Shown one piece after another: positions 9,157 to 17,513 of a DNA stretch of 64,000 nucleotides; within the stretch, counting starts at the first letter, position 1; each line of letters starts with the position of its first letter. The stretch spans positions 124,001-188,000 of the forward strand of contig NZ_VFAH01000010.1 in NCBI RefSeq assembly GCF_008929045.1, written 5' to 3'. The DNA is from Noviherbaspirillum aerium (GTDB lineage: Bacteria; Pseudomonadota; Gammaproteobacteria; Burkholderiales; Burkholderiaceae_D). The notes beneath the pieces were generated by a model, which had not been told where the DNA came from, did no database searches, and was given only the letters and a program-made list of their open reading frames with translations. A program made the position numbers and the translations under genes.

Positions 9157-9257
9157 AAGCGGATTCGCCGGTGCATCCTGCTGGGTGGCGCCTTTCCGGC
9201 CTTGCGCCGGCACTCCAGGGCAAACTGATTCTTGCAGCCATTCAGCCGCAATCCGCG
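9157..9257. repeat. Degenerate copy of the R1 inverted-repeat element
   Basis: Ends GCGGATT near 9159 and GCAATCCGC near 9248, plus an internal CCAGGGCAAACTGATTCTT block, match the 159-bp element seen at 49416 and 56575, with about 60 bp missing. It sits just upstream of the cyclase start. Confidence 0.5.
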
Positions 9258-9428
9258 CACCAGGAATGGCAATAAGGCAAGTATGGACAGGGATCTATGA
9301 TAATTCGGACAAGTACGGAAAACACACACTTCGGAGGCTGGCTTTGCTCCGCTTTGCAAATTGTGATAGTTTCTGGCAATAACTAATAATGTTTCTTATG
9401 TTTCAGTGTGTTGGTGGATGGGATAAAC

Positions 9429-10811
9429 ATGTTTCGTTTTCTGATCTCAGCCCTGCATGTGACGGCATTGCTTGCTTGTCTTCCTGCCGCGGCCCAGTCC
9501 GTGGTCGGGGATATCGTATTCGCCTCTGGACAGGTGCAGGTGGCGAACGGCGGTTCGACACGCGCCGCAAAAATCGGCGAGGCGATCAAGCAGGGCGACG
9601 AGCTCGTCACCAAGGCGGATGGTTACATCTATGTAAAGACGCGCGACCAGGGCTTCGTCAGCCTGCGTCCGAATTCCGCAGTTCAGTTTGATCTCTATGA
9701 ATACGCGGCGGACAAGCCGCAGGAAAGCCGGATCAAGACCACGCTCAAGTACGGTGTGCTGAGAAGCGTATCCGGCGTCGGCGCGCAGAGCGCAAAAGAC
9801 AAATACAGGCTGAACACTCCGGTTGCCGCGATCGGCATTCGCGGCACCGACTTTACCGTTTTCGCCAATGCCGAAGTCACCCGTGCCACCGTGACGTCGG
9901 GCGGTATTGTCATGAGCGGCTTCAATGACAGCTGCGCACCGAGCGGAACCGGGCCTTGCAACGGCATCCAGGGAGCGGAATTGTATGCACAGCAATCCGG
10001 GATGATGCTCCAGCTTCGCCGCGGCGACAGCCGTCCTGCGCTGCTGGACCGCGAATCGTCGAATCTGCGGCCGGATGTGGTGGCACCGCCGCTGCCCGGC
10101 GAGAAGGTGGAGAAGGGCGCGGCGGCCAGCGGCACGACGACCAGCGCCGACCTGGCAGGCAACCAGGCCATCACCCTCAAGCAGGGAATCGCCTTGCAGG
10201 AAAAACTGCAGCTGGAGCAGAAGACTGCGACGCCGCCAGCGGTGCCAGTCGTGACTCCGCCGGTAGCGGAGCCTTCGTTGCCTGCGCCGCCGCCCCCCGC
10301 ACAGGCAGTATTCTGGGGACGCTGGCAGCCCTTTGCGGGCGCAAGCGCATCAACGGCGGGCAAGGACTGGAGCGCGGTGGAAGCCGACAAGCAATTGGCT
10401 GTTGTCAGTCTGGCGAATTCGGTGTTTGGATTGGCAAGAAATATGCAAACCGACATGGCCATGCCAGGCGCAGGCATTTTCAACTTTGCGCTGCAATCGC
10501 ATGAAAGCTATATCCTGAATGAGGCAACAAGCAGGCTGACGACCGCAAGAATCGAAAATCCGGCGTTGAGAATCAACTTCAACAACCGGGAGTTCGATAC
10601 GAGCTTCAAGCTGGTGAATGAAAGCCATGCGGTGGACGTGGCGGCAAACGGGGGGATTACCGGGAATGGCCTCATGTTCAGCGACAACATCAAATCGTCC
10701 GCAACGGTCCGCGGTGCGCTCGCCAACGGCGGCCAGCAGGCGGGATACCTGTTCGAACAGCGCATCAATGAACGGGAACTGGCGGTCGGCGCAACTTACT
10801 GGAGCCGGTAA
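9429..10811 (+). CDS. Secreted FecR-domain protein
   Basis: 460 aa. The ATG at 9429 opens a clear signal peptide (MFRFLISALHVTALLACLPAAAQS). Residues of about 25-180 form a FecR domain (GQVQV, GD-LVT-ADGYIYVKTRDQGFVSLRPNS, NTPVAAIGIRGTDFTVF), followed by a proline-rich linker (about 280-300) and a C-terminal domain of unknown type. Unlike the iron-signalling FecR of enteric bacteria it has no transmembrane helix or sigma-factor partner nearby; the periplasmic FecR fold is often found beside CHASE2 cyclases. It probably acts with the cyclase and the barrel protein that follows (inference from order only). Confidence 0.78.
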   Translation: MFRFLISALHVTALLACLPAAAQSVVGDIVFASGQVQVANGGSTRAAKIGEAIKQGDELVTKADGYIYVKTRDQGFVSLRPNSAVQFDLYEYAADKPQESRIKTTLKYGVLRSVSGVGAQSAKDKYRLNTPVAAIGIRGTDFTVFANAEVTRATVTSGGIVMSGFNDSCAPSGTGPCNGIQGAELYAQQSGMMLQLRRGDSRPALLDRESSNLRPDVVAPPLPGEKVEKGAAASGTTTSADLAGNQAITLKQGIALQEKLQLEQKTATPPAVPVVTPPVAEPSLPAPPPPAQAVFWGRWQPFAGASASTAGKDWSAVEADKQLAVVSLANSVFGLARNMQTDMAMPGAGIFNFALQSHESYILNEATSRLTTARIENPALRINFNNREFDTSFKLVNESHAVDVAANGGITGNGLMFSDNIKSSATVRGALANGGQQAGYLFEQRINERELAVGATYWSR

Positions 10812-11033
10812 ACCCAGGCATTCCTGACCATTCCCTGATTCTTTTATCGCAGGCGGCGAATTGCTCATCCATTCCGTGAAATGCGGCATGGGCATCATGA
10901 AGCAAGGCGCCGCCTGCATGCTATTTCGAATTCCACGCATCCCTTCTTTTCACTTCAATGGATAGCCCGGTCCGACCGGCCACGTCGATAGAACAATGAA
11001 AATAAAAAGGCCGGCGAGTCAGCAGGCAAAGGC

Positions 11034-12284
11034 ATGAACAGCAACAAGCTCCACAAGCTAGGCCTTGCGCTCTGCGCGTTGGTTCTGGCAACGAATACTC
11101 GTGCCCAGGCAGTAGCGAATCCTCCTGATCCGTATCAGGAGGCATTGCAGCTGATGGAACAGGGCAACACCCCCGGCGCGATCGATCAGATCCAGGATCT
11201 GCTGAAAACCTCTCCCAATCACGCCGGCGCATGGCTTGACCTCGCGCTGCTGTACTGCGAGCAGGGCGATGCCGCAAGGGCGCGCCGGATTTTCGATCAC
11301 GTCGAGCAGCAATTCCAGCCGCCGCCCGCCATTCAGGAACTGATCACGCATTACCGCAAGTCGGGTTGTGCCCCGGCGGTGGCGCCGAAAGGCCGCTTCA
11401 CCTTCACGGTCGGCGGCGGACATACCGACAATGCCAATCGGGGGCTCGCCAACACGGCCATCGACATCGTCCTGCCCCTGGGCGTGACGACAGTGAACCT
11501 CGAAGGCTTTACGCCGAAAGCTTCGGTTCTGGCAGCCGTCAGCGCAAACTATGTTCAGGAGATCCAGGCGCTGCCAGGCGTTTCCTGGTTTGCCGGCTTG
11601 ACGGAAAAGCAGTATCCGAGCGTCCAGGAATTGAATCAGCGTTCCCTGATGGCCGGTATCTCACAGCAGCGCGTGTTCGGCAGGTGGCTGCAGGAGTTCG
11701 ATGCCGTCGCCACCCATCTGTCGCTGGACGAGCGAAGCCACCAGAAGGGTCTGCTCGCGCGAGGCGCAGTATGGCTTCCGGTTGCCCGGCCGGGACAGCC
11801 GCGGTTCGGCGCCGAGCTTTCCCTTAGCCGCTGGCGCTATCCTCATCAGCCGGCTTATGACAACAAGATCATCGAGACCGGCATCAGCATGCGCTGGGCG
11901 CCGACCGACCGGCTGGGACTGCGCGCCACGGCGGGCAGGGTGGCCGACCTCGCAAGCAATGCCCGGCCCGGCATGGACAGGCGCGGGCACTACCTGAACC
12001 TTGGCGGCCAGTGGCTGATGTCGGAAACCTATCGCCTTGATGCGGGCCTGCGCCTGCGGCGCCTGCAGGACGAAGCGCAATACAGCGTCTTGTTCGGCGA
12101 GCGCAGGCATCGCAGCATGCAGCGGCAGATGCATGTCGGTATCCAGATGGAGAAAAACCCCATGACCGCTGGCGTGTGGCGGCTGGAATGGGAGGGCTTG
12201 CAAAGCCGCGACAACATTCCCCTGTTTCCCTATAACAGCCGTACGCTCAGCCTGAGCTGGCAATACCAGGTCGATGTATTTTGA
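11034..12284 (+). CDS. TPR-containing outer-membrane beta-barrel protein (SLAM/DUF560-like layout)
   Basis: 416 aa with a signal peptide ending near TRAQA. Two TPR units lie at about residues 35-105 (YQEALQLMEQGNTPGAIDQI, PNHAGAWLDLALLYCEQGD). From about 120 on there are alternating strands rich in G, R, W and Y, ending in a terminal strand SLSWQYQVDVF with the C-terminal phenylalanine typical of outer-membrane barrels. The layout resembles surface lipoprotein assembly modulators and related TPR-barrels. It lies 222 bases after the FecR gene on the same strand. The export role is inferred. Confidence 0.7.
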   Translation: MNSNKLHKLGLALCALVLATNTRAQAVANPPDPYQEALQLMEQGNTPGAIDQIQDLLKTSPNHAGAWLDLALLYCEQGDAARARRIFDHVEQQFQPPPAIQELITHYRKSGCAPAVAPKGRFTFTVGGGHTDNANRGLANTAIDIVLPLGVTTVNLEGFTPKASVLAAVSANYVQEIQALPGVSWFAGLTEKQYPSVQELNQRSLMAGISQQRVFGRWLQEFDAVATHLSLDERSHQKGLLARGAVWLPVARPGQPRFGAELSLSRWRYPHQPAYDNKIIETGISMRWAPTDRLGLRATAGRVADLASNARPGMDRRGHYLNLGGQWLMSETYRLDAGLRLRRLQDEAQYSVLFGERRHRSMQRQMHVGIQMEKNPMTAGVWRLEWEGLQSRDNIPLFPYNSRTLSLSWQYQVDVF

Positions 12285-12651
12285 GCAACATCAGGCGCCT
12301 TTCCCGCAAGGTGCGATGTTGTCACGCCGGTAATCCGACAGTGGTAAACTCTCGCCTGCATGGATCGCGGCCCTGCCATCGGGCTGCCGCGATGATGACC
12401 TGCGCAGGAATAGCCAGTCCTCCCAATACAAGACGACCGCCCGGCATCACGCCTCCGGTGTCTTGCAGCGCAATGCAGACGATGGCGCTGCGCGCGCTGC
12501 AGTGATTCCGGGCGGAGCGGTGCATTGCGCCTCGCAGGCGCTTTGCGCTTGCCCGATCCCGAAATTGAAAAGCCTGCCGCGCCGGTGCCATCGCCGCGGA
12601 CCAGGTCCATACGACTACAACGACAGATTTGAAATCAACAGGCGCATAACG
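12285..12651. other. Intergenic region before the methyltransferase gene
   Basis: No gene is supported. A possible -10 (TAAACT near 12346) sits upstream, but no well-spaced -35 is apparent. The long reading frame starting at 12463 lacks homology-like features before the ATG at 12652. Confidence 0.35.
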
Positions 12652-13923
12652 ATGCCGAAGCTTCATACTTCAACACACAATGTCCCCGCCCTCGAGCAGC
12701 GTCTGAAAGATCTGCTGGAAGAACCGCCGGAACGCGTTGCATTTTCACCGGCAAAGCTCACCGCGACGCAGGAACTGGTCAGGCGCTTCGCCGCCTCCGG
12801 CCCGCTGCCCCGCAGGATCGTCAACGCCCTCAAGGCCTGGCGTCTCACCGGCTACTCCCCGCGCTGGCTGGCGGTCAGGCTGCCGGTCGTGCGAACGGTC
12901 GGGCGCAAGGCCAAGGGCTTCCTCCTGTTCCGCCGGCGCGTCAACGCCCATCTGAACCAGCTTGATCATCACCTTATCCATCAAAGCGAGCACATCAACC
13001 GGTTGATCGGCGAGGTGTCGCACAATCTCACTCAACGCGTCGCCGAGTCTTCCCGGAATCTGTCGACCGACTTCGAGGCCAGGCTGGCCGCCGAACGCGA
13101 AAACAGCAAGGTGCAAGCCGCGGCGCAGGACGAACGCATGGCCGGGATGGAGCGCACTCTCAAGCAGCTCCAGCAGGCATTGGCCATCAGCGAAAACCGC
13201 CTGACGCTGCTCGAAACATCCGGCCGCAGCGGCACGCCCGCCGCGGATGGCGAACAGGACTTCGGCGACTATTACCTTGCGCTGGAAAATCTTTATCGCG
13301 GCGAATCCTCGGCCATCGAAGCCCGCTTCGAGCCCTACCTGGGCTTCATCAGCGAAGCCGGCGTCGGCGGCGAGCAGGACCCGGTGATCGATCTCGGATG
13401 CGGGCGCGGCGAATGGCTGCGCATCCTGCAGCGCCAGGGACTCCATTCCATCGGCATCGATTCGGACGCCGGCATGCTCCAGCTGGCCCGGGAAGGCGGC
13501 AGCAACGTCATCCAGGGCGACATGCTCCCGTTCCTCGAAAGCGCGGCGCCGGAAAGTGTCGGCGCGGTGACCGCCTTCCAGGTGGTGGAGCATCTTCCGC
13601 TGGAAGTGCTGATGCGCATGTTCGCGGGAGCGAAAAAAGTATTGCGGCCAGGCGGCGTGATCATCCTGGAAACGCCCAACCCCGAAAACCTGCAGGTGGC
13701 CGGCTACAGCTTCTGGCTCGATCCGACCCATATCAAACCGCTGCCGCCGCCGCTGCTCGATTATTTCGCGCGTTACTTCGGCTTCATTGATGTGCGCATC
13801 GTGCGTACGCATCCATGGCCGGCGGAGCAGCAATTTCCCGAAGACACGCCGGCTGCCCGTCATCTCAACAAGCTCCTGTTCTGCGAGCAGGATTACGCAC
13901 TGGTTGCCCGTAAACCGCTATGA
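12652..13923 (+). CDS. SAM-dependent methyltransferase with coiled-coil N-terminus
   Basis: 423 aa. The N-terminal half (about 90-205) contains repeated heptads with many Q, E and L residues, suggesting a coiled coil or oligomerisation stalk. The C-terminal half is a class I methyltransferase: motif I VIDLGCGRGEWL, an acidic motif II IGIDSD, and VVEHLP, LRPGGVIILETPNPEN and DPTHIKPL, the last resembling lipopolysaccharide/O-chain methyltransferases. It overlaps the next gene by 4 bases (ATGA), so the two are translationally coupled. It probably caps or modifies a surface glycan; the acceptor is unknown. Confidence 0.8.
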   Translation: MPKLHTSTHNVPALEQRLKDLLEEPPERVAFSPAKLTATQELVRRFAASGPLPRRIVNALKAWRLTGYSPRWLAVRLPVVRTVGRKAKGFLLFRRRVNAHLNQLDHHLIHQSEHINRLIGEVSHNLTQRVAESSRNLSTDFEARLAAERENSKVQAAAQDERMAGMERTLKQLQQALAISENRLTLLETSGRSGTPAADGEQDFGDYYLALENLYRGESSAIEARFEPYLGFISEAGVGGEQDPVIDLGCGRGEWLRILQRQGLHSIGIDSDAGMLQLAREGGSNVIQGDMLPFLESAAPESVGAVTAFQVVEHLPLEVLMRMFAGAKKVLRPGGVIILETPNPENLQVAGYSFWLDPTHIKPLPPPLLDYFARYFGFIDVRIVRTHPWPAEQQFPEDTPAARHLNKLLFCEQDYALVARKPL

Positions 13924-16900
13924 CCATCACTTCCATCCAACTTCTCTGGCCCCAACTGGAAAGCGGCAGCGACGCGCAGCGTTATGCCGCGGCATTGACG
14001 GCCCGCCTGAACGACCTCGGCATCGCCGCGACAGGCGCCGCCGGCCCCGCTGGCCCATGCCTCGCATTCCACTTGCCCGGACACCCGGCGCCGCAGGCGG
14101 CTGCAGGCTCAGGCCGGCGTATCGATGTCAGGCCGGGCCTGTTGCCCCTGCCGCCGGCAGCGTCCGACGAAGATATGTCCGGCCGGGAGCAGGCCGATGC
14201 GGAAATTGCGGACATGCTTCCCTTCCTCTTCGACGAACAGGCCTTCCTGGCAGACTTGCCGCTGCCGCTGGCGGCGCGCGAGGGCCATGACGGCTATGCA
14301 TTCGTCGCCTTCGCGGCAGGCCTGGCCGACGACGCGCAGCGGCTGGTACGCATACGCGATCACCTCGTCCGCCTGGTCAAGGGACCCGTCAGCTTTGCCG
14401 TGGCGGTGCAGGAGGGCAGGGAAGAGGCTGCGTTGCGCAAGGCGGGAATCGATGTGCTGCCGACGTCCGGCCCGGCCTGCGGACGTGCGCTGCAAGGCGC
14501 CGATGCGATCCTGCTCGATCCGCTGAGCAGCGGCCAGAACCTGTACGCAAGCATGCTGTGCCAGGTGCCCGTAGTGGCCATGCTTGCCGCCGACAAAGGC
14601 TTTGCCGGCGCCGGCATCGGCGTGGCGGATGCCACCGACGAAGAACTTGCGGGCCTGCTGCTCTTGCTGGCAACCGATCCGCCGATCCGCCGCCGTACCC
14701 TCGACGGCCAGCAGGCCCTGCTGCAGGCGCACGGCGAACAAGCCCAGCGCGCCGCGCTCGTCCGCTGGCTGGCGCAGCATGATATCGAGGCGCCGCACAA
14801 TCAGACCACGCCAGCCACTCCGTCCGCCGAGGCTTTCGAACGCCCGCTGTGCCGCGTCGAAGGCGTCTTCGATTCCAGCTACAGCCTTGCCATCGTCAAC
14901 CGGCAGCTCGCCATGGCGCTGGAAGACATCGGTGAGCGCGTTGCCCTGTTCACCTACGAGCAGGGCCCGGCGCCCGCGCCGAACTTCCATGCCGTCGAGC
15001 AGCCGCAGCGCATTGAACAGATGTGGAAGCGCAGCGAGGAACGGCTGCCGCCCGGCGTATCGATGCGCAATGCCTGGCCGCCGGTGGTGCGCGACATGCG
15101 CGGCGCGCGGCGCGTGCTTGCCAATTACGCCTGGGAAGAGACAGCCTTCCCCGAAAAATATGCGGAAGGCTTCAACCAGACGCTTGACCTCATCACCGTC
15201 GTCTCCAGCCAGACAGCCAAGGTGCTGCGCGACGCCGGGGTGCGCACGCCGATGGCCATTGTCGGCAATGGCGTCGATCATCTGTTCGATGTCGTTCCCG
15301 CGCCGCCGCCGCGCGTTCTGCCGGGCGGTTTCCGTTTCCTGCATGTGTCGTCGTGTTTCCCTCGCAAGGGCGTGGATGTGCTGCTCAAGGCCTACGGCGA
15401 AGTGTTCCGCAATACCGACGACGTATCGCTCATCATCAAGACCTTCCCCAATCCGCACAACGACGTGGCGCAGCAGCTTGCGGCGCTGCGCGCAAGCGAT
15501 CCCGCCTTCCCGCGAGTGGAACTGATCGAGGAAGACTGGACCGGCGAGCAGATTGTCGGCCTTTACCATGCCTGCCAGGTGCTGGTTGCGCCGAGCCGGG
15601 GAGAGGGCTTCGGCCTCCCGGTCGCGGAAGCGATGCTGCACCGTCTGCCCGTCATTACCACCGCATGGGGCGGCCAGCTCGATTTCGCCAATGACGAGAC
15701 GGTCTGGCTGGTGGACTACAACCCCGAGCTGGCGCAAACCCATATCGACCTGCCGGGTTCGCTCTGGGCGGAGCCAAGCGTGGAAAGCCTCAAGCAGAGG
15801 CTGCGCGAGCTCCACACGCTGTCGCCCCAGGAACGCGAGCGCAAGACCGCCCGCGCCCGCGAATACATCGCCGCCCGCTATACCTGGCGTCAGGCCGCCG
15901 AGCGCACCATGGAAGCGCTGGCCGCCATCAATGCGCAGCCCGCACCGCTGCCGCCGCCCCGCATCGGCTGGGTCAGCACCTGGGGCAGCCGCTGCGGTAT
16001 CGCCGCGTACTCGTCCCACCTGAGCGCCGCATTTCCCTCAACCAACCTGCGCGTCTACACGCCGGTCAATGAAACCGTCGAAATGCCCGACGGCGCCAAT
16101 GTGGTCCGCAACTGGACGCTCGGCACCGGGCAGCTGCCGCATGTGATCGAACAGGCCATCGCTGAGAAGCTCGATGCGATCGTTATCCAGTTCAACTGGG
16201 CATTCATGTCGCTGGCGGCGTTGAGCGAGCTGGTCAACCGGCTGACGGATGCAGGCATCAAGGTCTTCGTGTTTTTCCACAACACCAGCAGCAGCATTGC
16301 GGAAACGCTGGCCGATCACCGCGCCGCGCTTTCCCGTTGCGAACGCCTGATCGTGCATGCCGTCGGCGATGTCCAGCGCCTCAAGAAATGGGGATACCAC
16401 GACAATGTGACGCTGCTGCCCCTGGGCGTGTATCCGGTGGCATTGCCCGATGAGGCCGCCCGTGCCACGCTGCGCCAGCGCCTCAGGCTGACACGCAAGA
16501 AACTGCTTGTCACCTATGGTTTCCTGATGCCGCACAAGGGCCTGTCGGTGATGGTGGAAGCCATGCCGCGCCTGATCGCCGCCCATCCCGACCTTCACCT
16601 GCTGATGGTCAATGCCTTCTATTCGGAAGAAGCCTCCGGCGCGGAGCTGAGGCATATCCAGAAACGCATTGCCGAACTCAAGCTCGGGGACCATGTCACC
16701 CTGCAAACCGATTTCCTCCCGGAAGAAGAATCCCTCGCCATGCTGTCGCTGGCCGACCTGATCGCCTTTCCTTACCAGCACAGCGAGGAATCCTCGTCAG
16801 CCGCGGTTCGCATGGCCCTGGTGGCGGAGCGCCCGGTAGCGATCACGCCGTTGCCCATCTTCGGCGACGTGGCCAGTTCCTGCGGCGTGTTGCCCGGCAC

Positions 16901-17087
16901 CGACGCCGATGCGCTGGCCAAGGGCGTCGATGCGCTGCTGCGCGAGTTGGGAGAGGGTAACCGTGCGCAGGAATATATAGGCAAGGCCAAGGCATATGTC
17001 GACCGGCACAATACTCGCCGCCTGTCGCGCCGCCTGTACAACCTGATCGAAGGTTGTGTCACCCAGGCAAGGCTGGAAGCGGACTAA
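13920..17087 (+). CDS. Bifunctional family 4 glycosyltransferase (two GT-B modules)
   Basis: 1055 aa. Residues about 1-290 form an N-terminal part of unclear fold that may be a decayed third transferase. A first GT4 module spans about 300-665 (FDSSYSLAIVNRQLAMAL, GNGVDHLFD, SCFPRKGVDVLLKAY, and the nucleotide-sugar E-x7-E block GEGFGLPVAEAM). A second spans about 680-1050 (GWVSTWGSRCGIAAYSSHLS, GFLMPHKGLSVMVEAM, DLIAFPYQ). Fused GT4 enzymes of this kind build repeat units of O-antigen or other surface glycans in the cytoplasm. It is coupled to the upstream methyltransferase and ends 426 bases before the S-layer gene, so S-layer glycosylation is conceivable but unproven. Confidence 0.8.
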   Translation: MTITSIQLLWPQLESGSDAQRYAAALTARLNDLGIAATGAAGPAGPCLAFHLPGHPAPQAAAGSGRRIDVRPGLLPLPPAASDEDMSGREQADAEIADMLPFLFDEQAFLADLPLPLAAREGHDGYAFVAFAAGLADDAQRLVRIRDHLVRLVKGPVSFAVAVQEGREEAALRKAGIDVLPTSGPACGRALQGADAILLDPLSSGQNLYASMLCQVPVVAMLAADKGFAGAGIGVADATDEELAGLLLLLATDPPIRRRTLDGQQALLQAHGEQAQRAALVRWLAQHDIEAPHNQTTPATPSAEAFERPLCRVEGVFDSSYSLAIVNRQLAMALEDIGERVALFTYEQGPAPAPNFHAVEQPQRIEQMWKRSEERLPPGVSMRNAWPPVVRDMRGARRVLANYAWEETAFPEKYAEGFNQTLDLITVVSSQTAKVLRDAGVRTPMAIVGNGVDHLFDVVPAPPPRVLPGGFRFLHVSSCFPRKGVDVLLKAYGEVFRNTDDVSLIIKTFPNPHNDVAQQLAALRASDPAFPRVELIEEDWTGEQIVGLYHACQVLVAPSRGEGFGLPVAEAMLHRLPVITTAWGGQLDFANDETVWLVDYNPELAQTHIDLPGSLWAEPSVESLKQRLRELHTLSPQERERKTARAREYIAARYTWRQAAERTMEALAAINAQPAPLPPPRIGWVSTWGSRCGIAAYSSHLSAAFPSTNLRVYTPVNETVEMPDGANVVRNWTLGTGQLPHVIEQAIAEKLDAIVIQFNWAFMSLAALSELVNRLTDAGIKVFVFFHNTSSSIAETLADHRAALSRCERLIVHAVGDVQRLKKWGYHDNVTLLPLGVYPVALPDEAARATLRQRLRLTRKKLLVTYGFLMPHKGLSVMVEAMPRLIAAHPDLHLLMVNAFYSEEASGAELRHIQKRIAELKLGDHVTLQTDFLPEEESLAMLSLADLIAFPYQHSEESSSAAVRMALVAERPVAITPLPIFGDVASSCGVLPGTDADALAKGVDALLRELGEGNRAQEYIGKAKAYVDRHNTRRLSRRLYNLIEGCVTQARLEAD

Positions 17088-17304
17088 TAGAAGGTGAGTT
17101 GGCTGTTGCGTACAAGCGACACGCCTAGTGAGTTGCACTACTGTTTGATGGTGTTGTCGTAAAAAAACCACGAAAAAGTAGTCTGAGGCGTTTCATAGGG
17201 CTGCTGTCATCGCTTTTTTCCGGTGTTGAGTTGGAAATGGCGGTTACAGCGGCCCTATTTCTTTTGGTTTTTACAAGATGTTTACACTCTCGGGCCGGGA
17301 AGCA

Positions 17305-17319
17305 TTGCAAAAATTGCAA
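17305..17319. promoter_or_regulatory. Palindromic operator-like sequence upstream of the S-layer gene
   Basis: TTGCAAAAATTGCAA is a perfect 15-bp palindrome made of two self-complementary TTGCAA hexamers. It lies 56 bases upstream of the CRP-type site in an otherwise non-coding leader. Binding protein unknown. Confidence 0.35.
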
Positions 17320-17375
17320 ACAATCTCCGGGGGTATTCATTTTTGACAATTCTTTTTGTTGTCTGGACACATCGA

Positions 17376-17417
17376 TGTGATACCCATCACATATTTCCTG
17401 CAGCCATCGCGTATGAT
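17376..17417 (+). promoter_or_regulatory. CRP-type activator site and promoter of the S-layer gene
   Basis: TGTGATACCCATCACA (17376-17391) is a perfect TGTGA-N6-TCACA box. A good -10, TATGAT, lies at 17412-17417, predicting a start near 17424; the box is then centred about 40.5 bases upstream, the spacing of class II CRP-activated promoters, and no consensus -35 is present. The resulting leader of about 90 bases ends in a strong TAGGAG Shine-Dalgarno (17501-17506), 7 bases before the ATG. A TTGACA at 17344 has no matching -10. The remainder of 17088-17513 holds no gene. Confidence 0.65.
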
Positions 17418-17513
17418 TCGGTTCCAGTGACAGAGAGATGCACGCAGACAACAAGGTGCACCCCGGTTGCTATAGATAGTTAACTGACTTAAATAATTCC
17501 TAGGAGCTTTTCA

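Noticed and set aside
14109-16019. A 636-codon frame opposite to the double glycosyltransferase gene
   Set aside because: Antisense shadow in GC-rich DNA with no recognisable domain.
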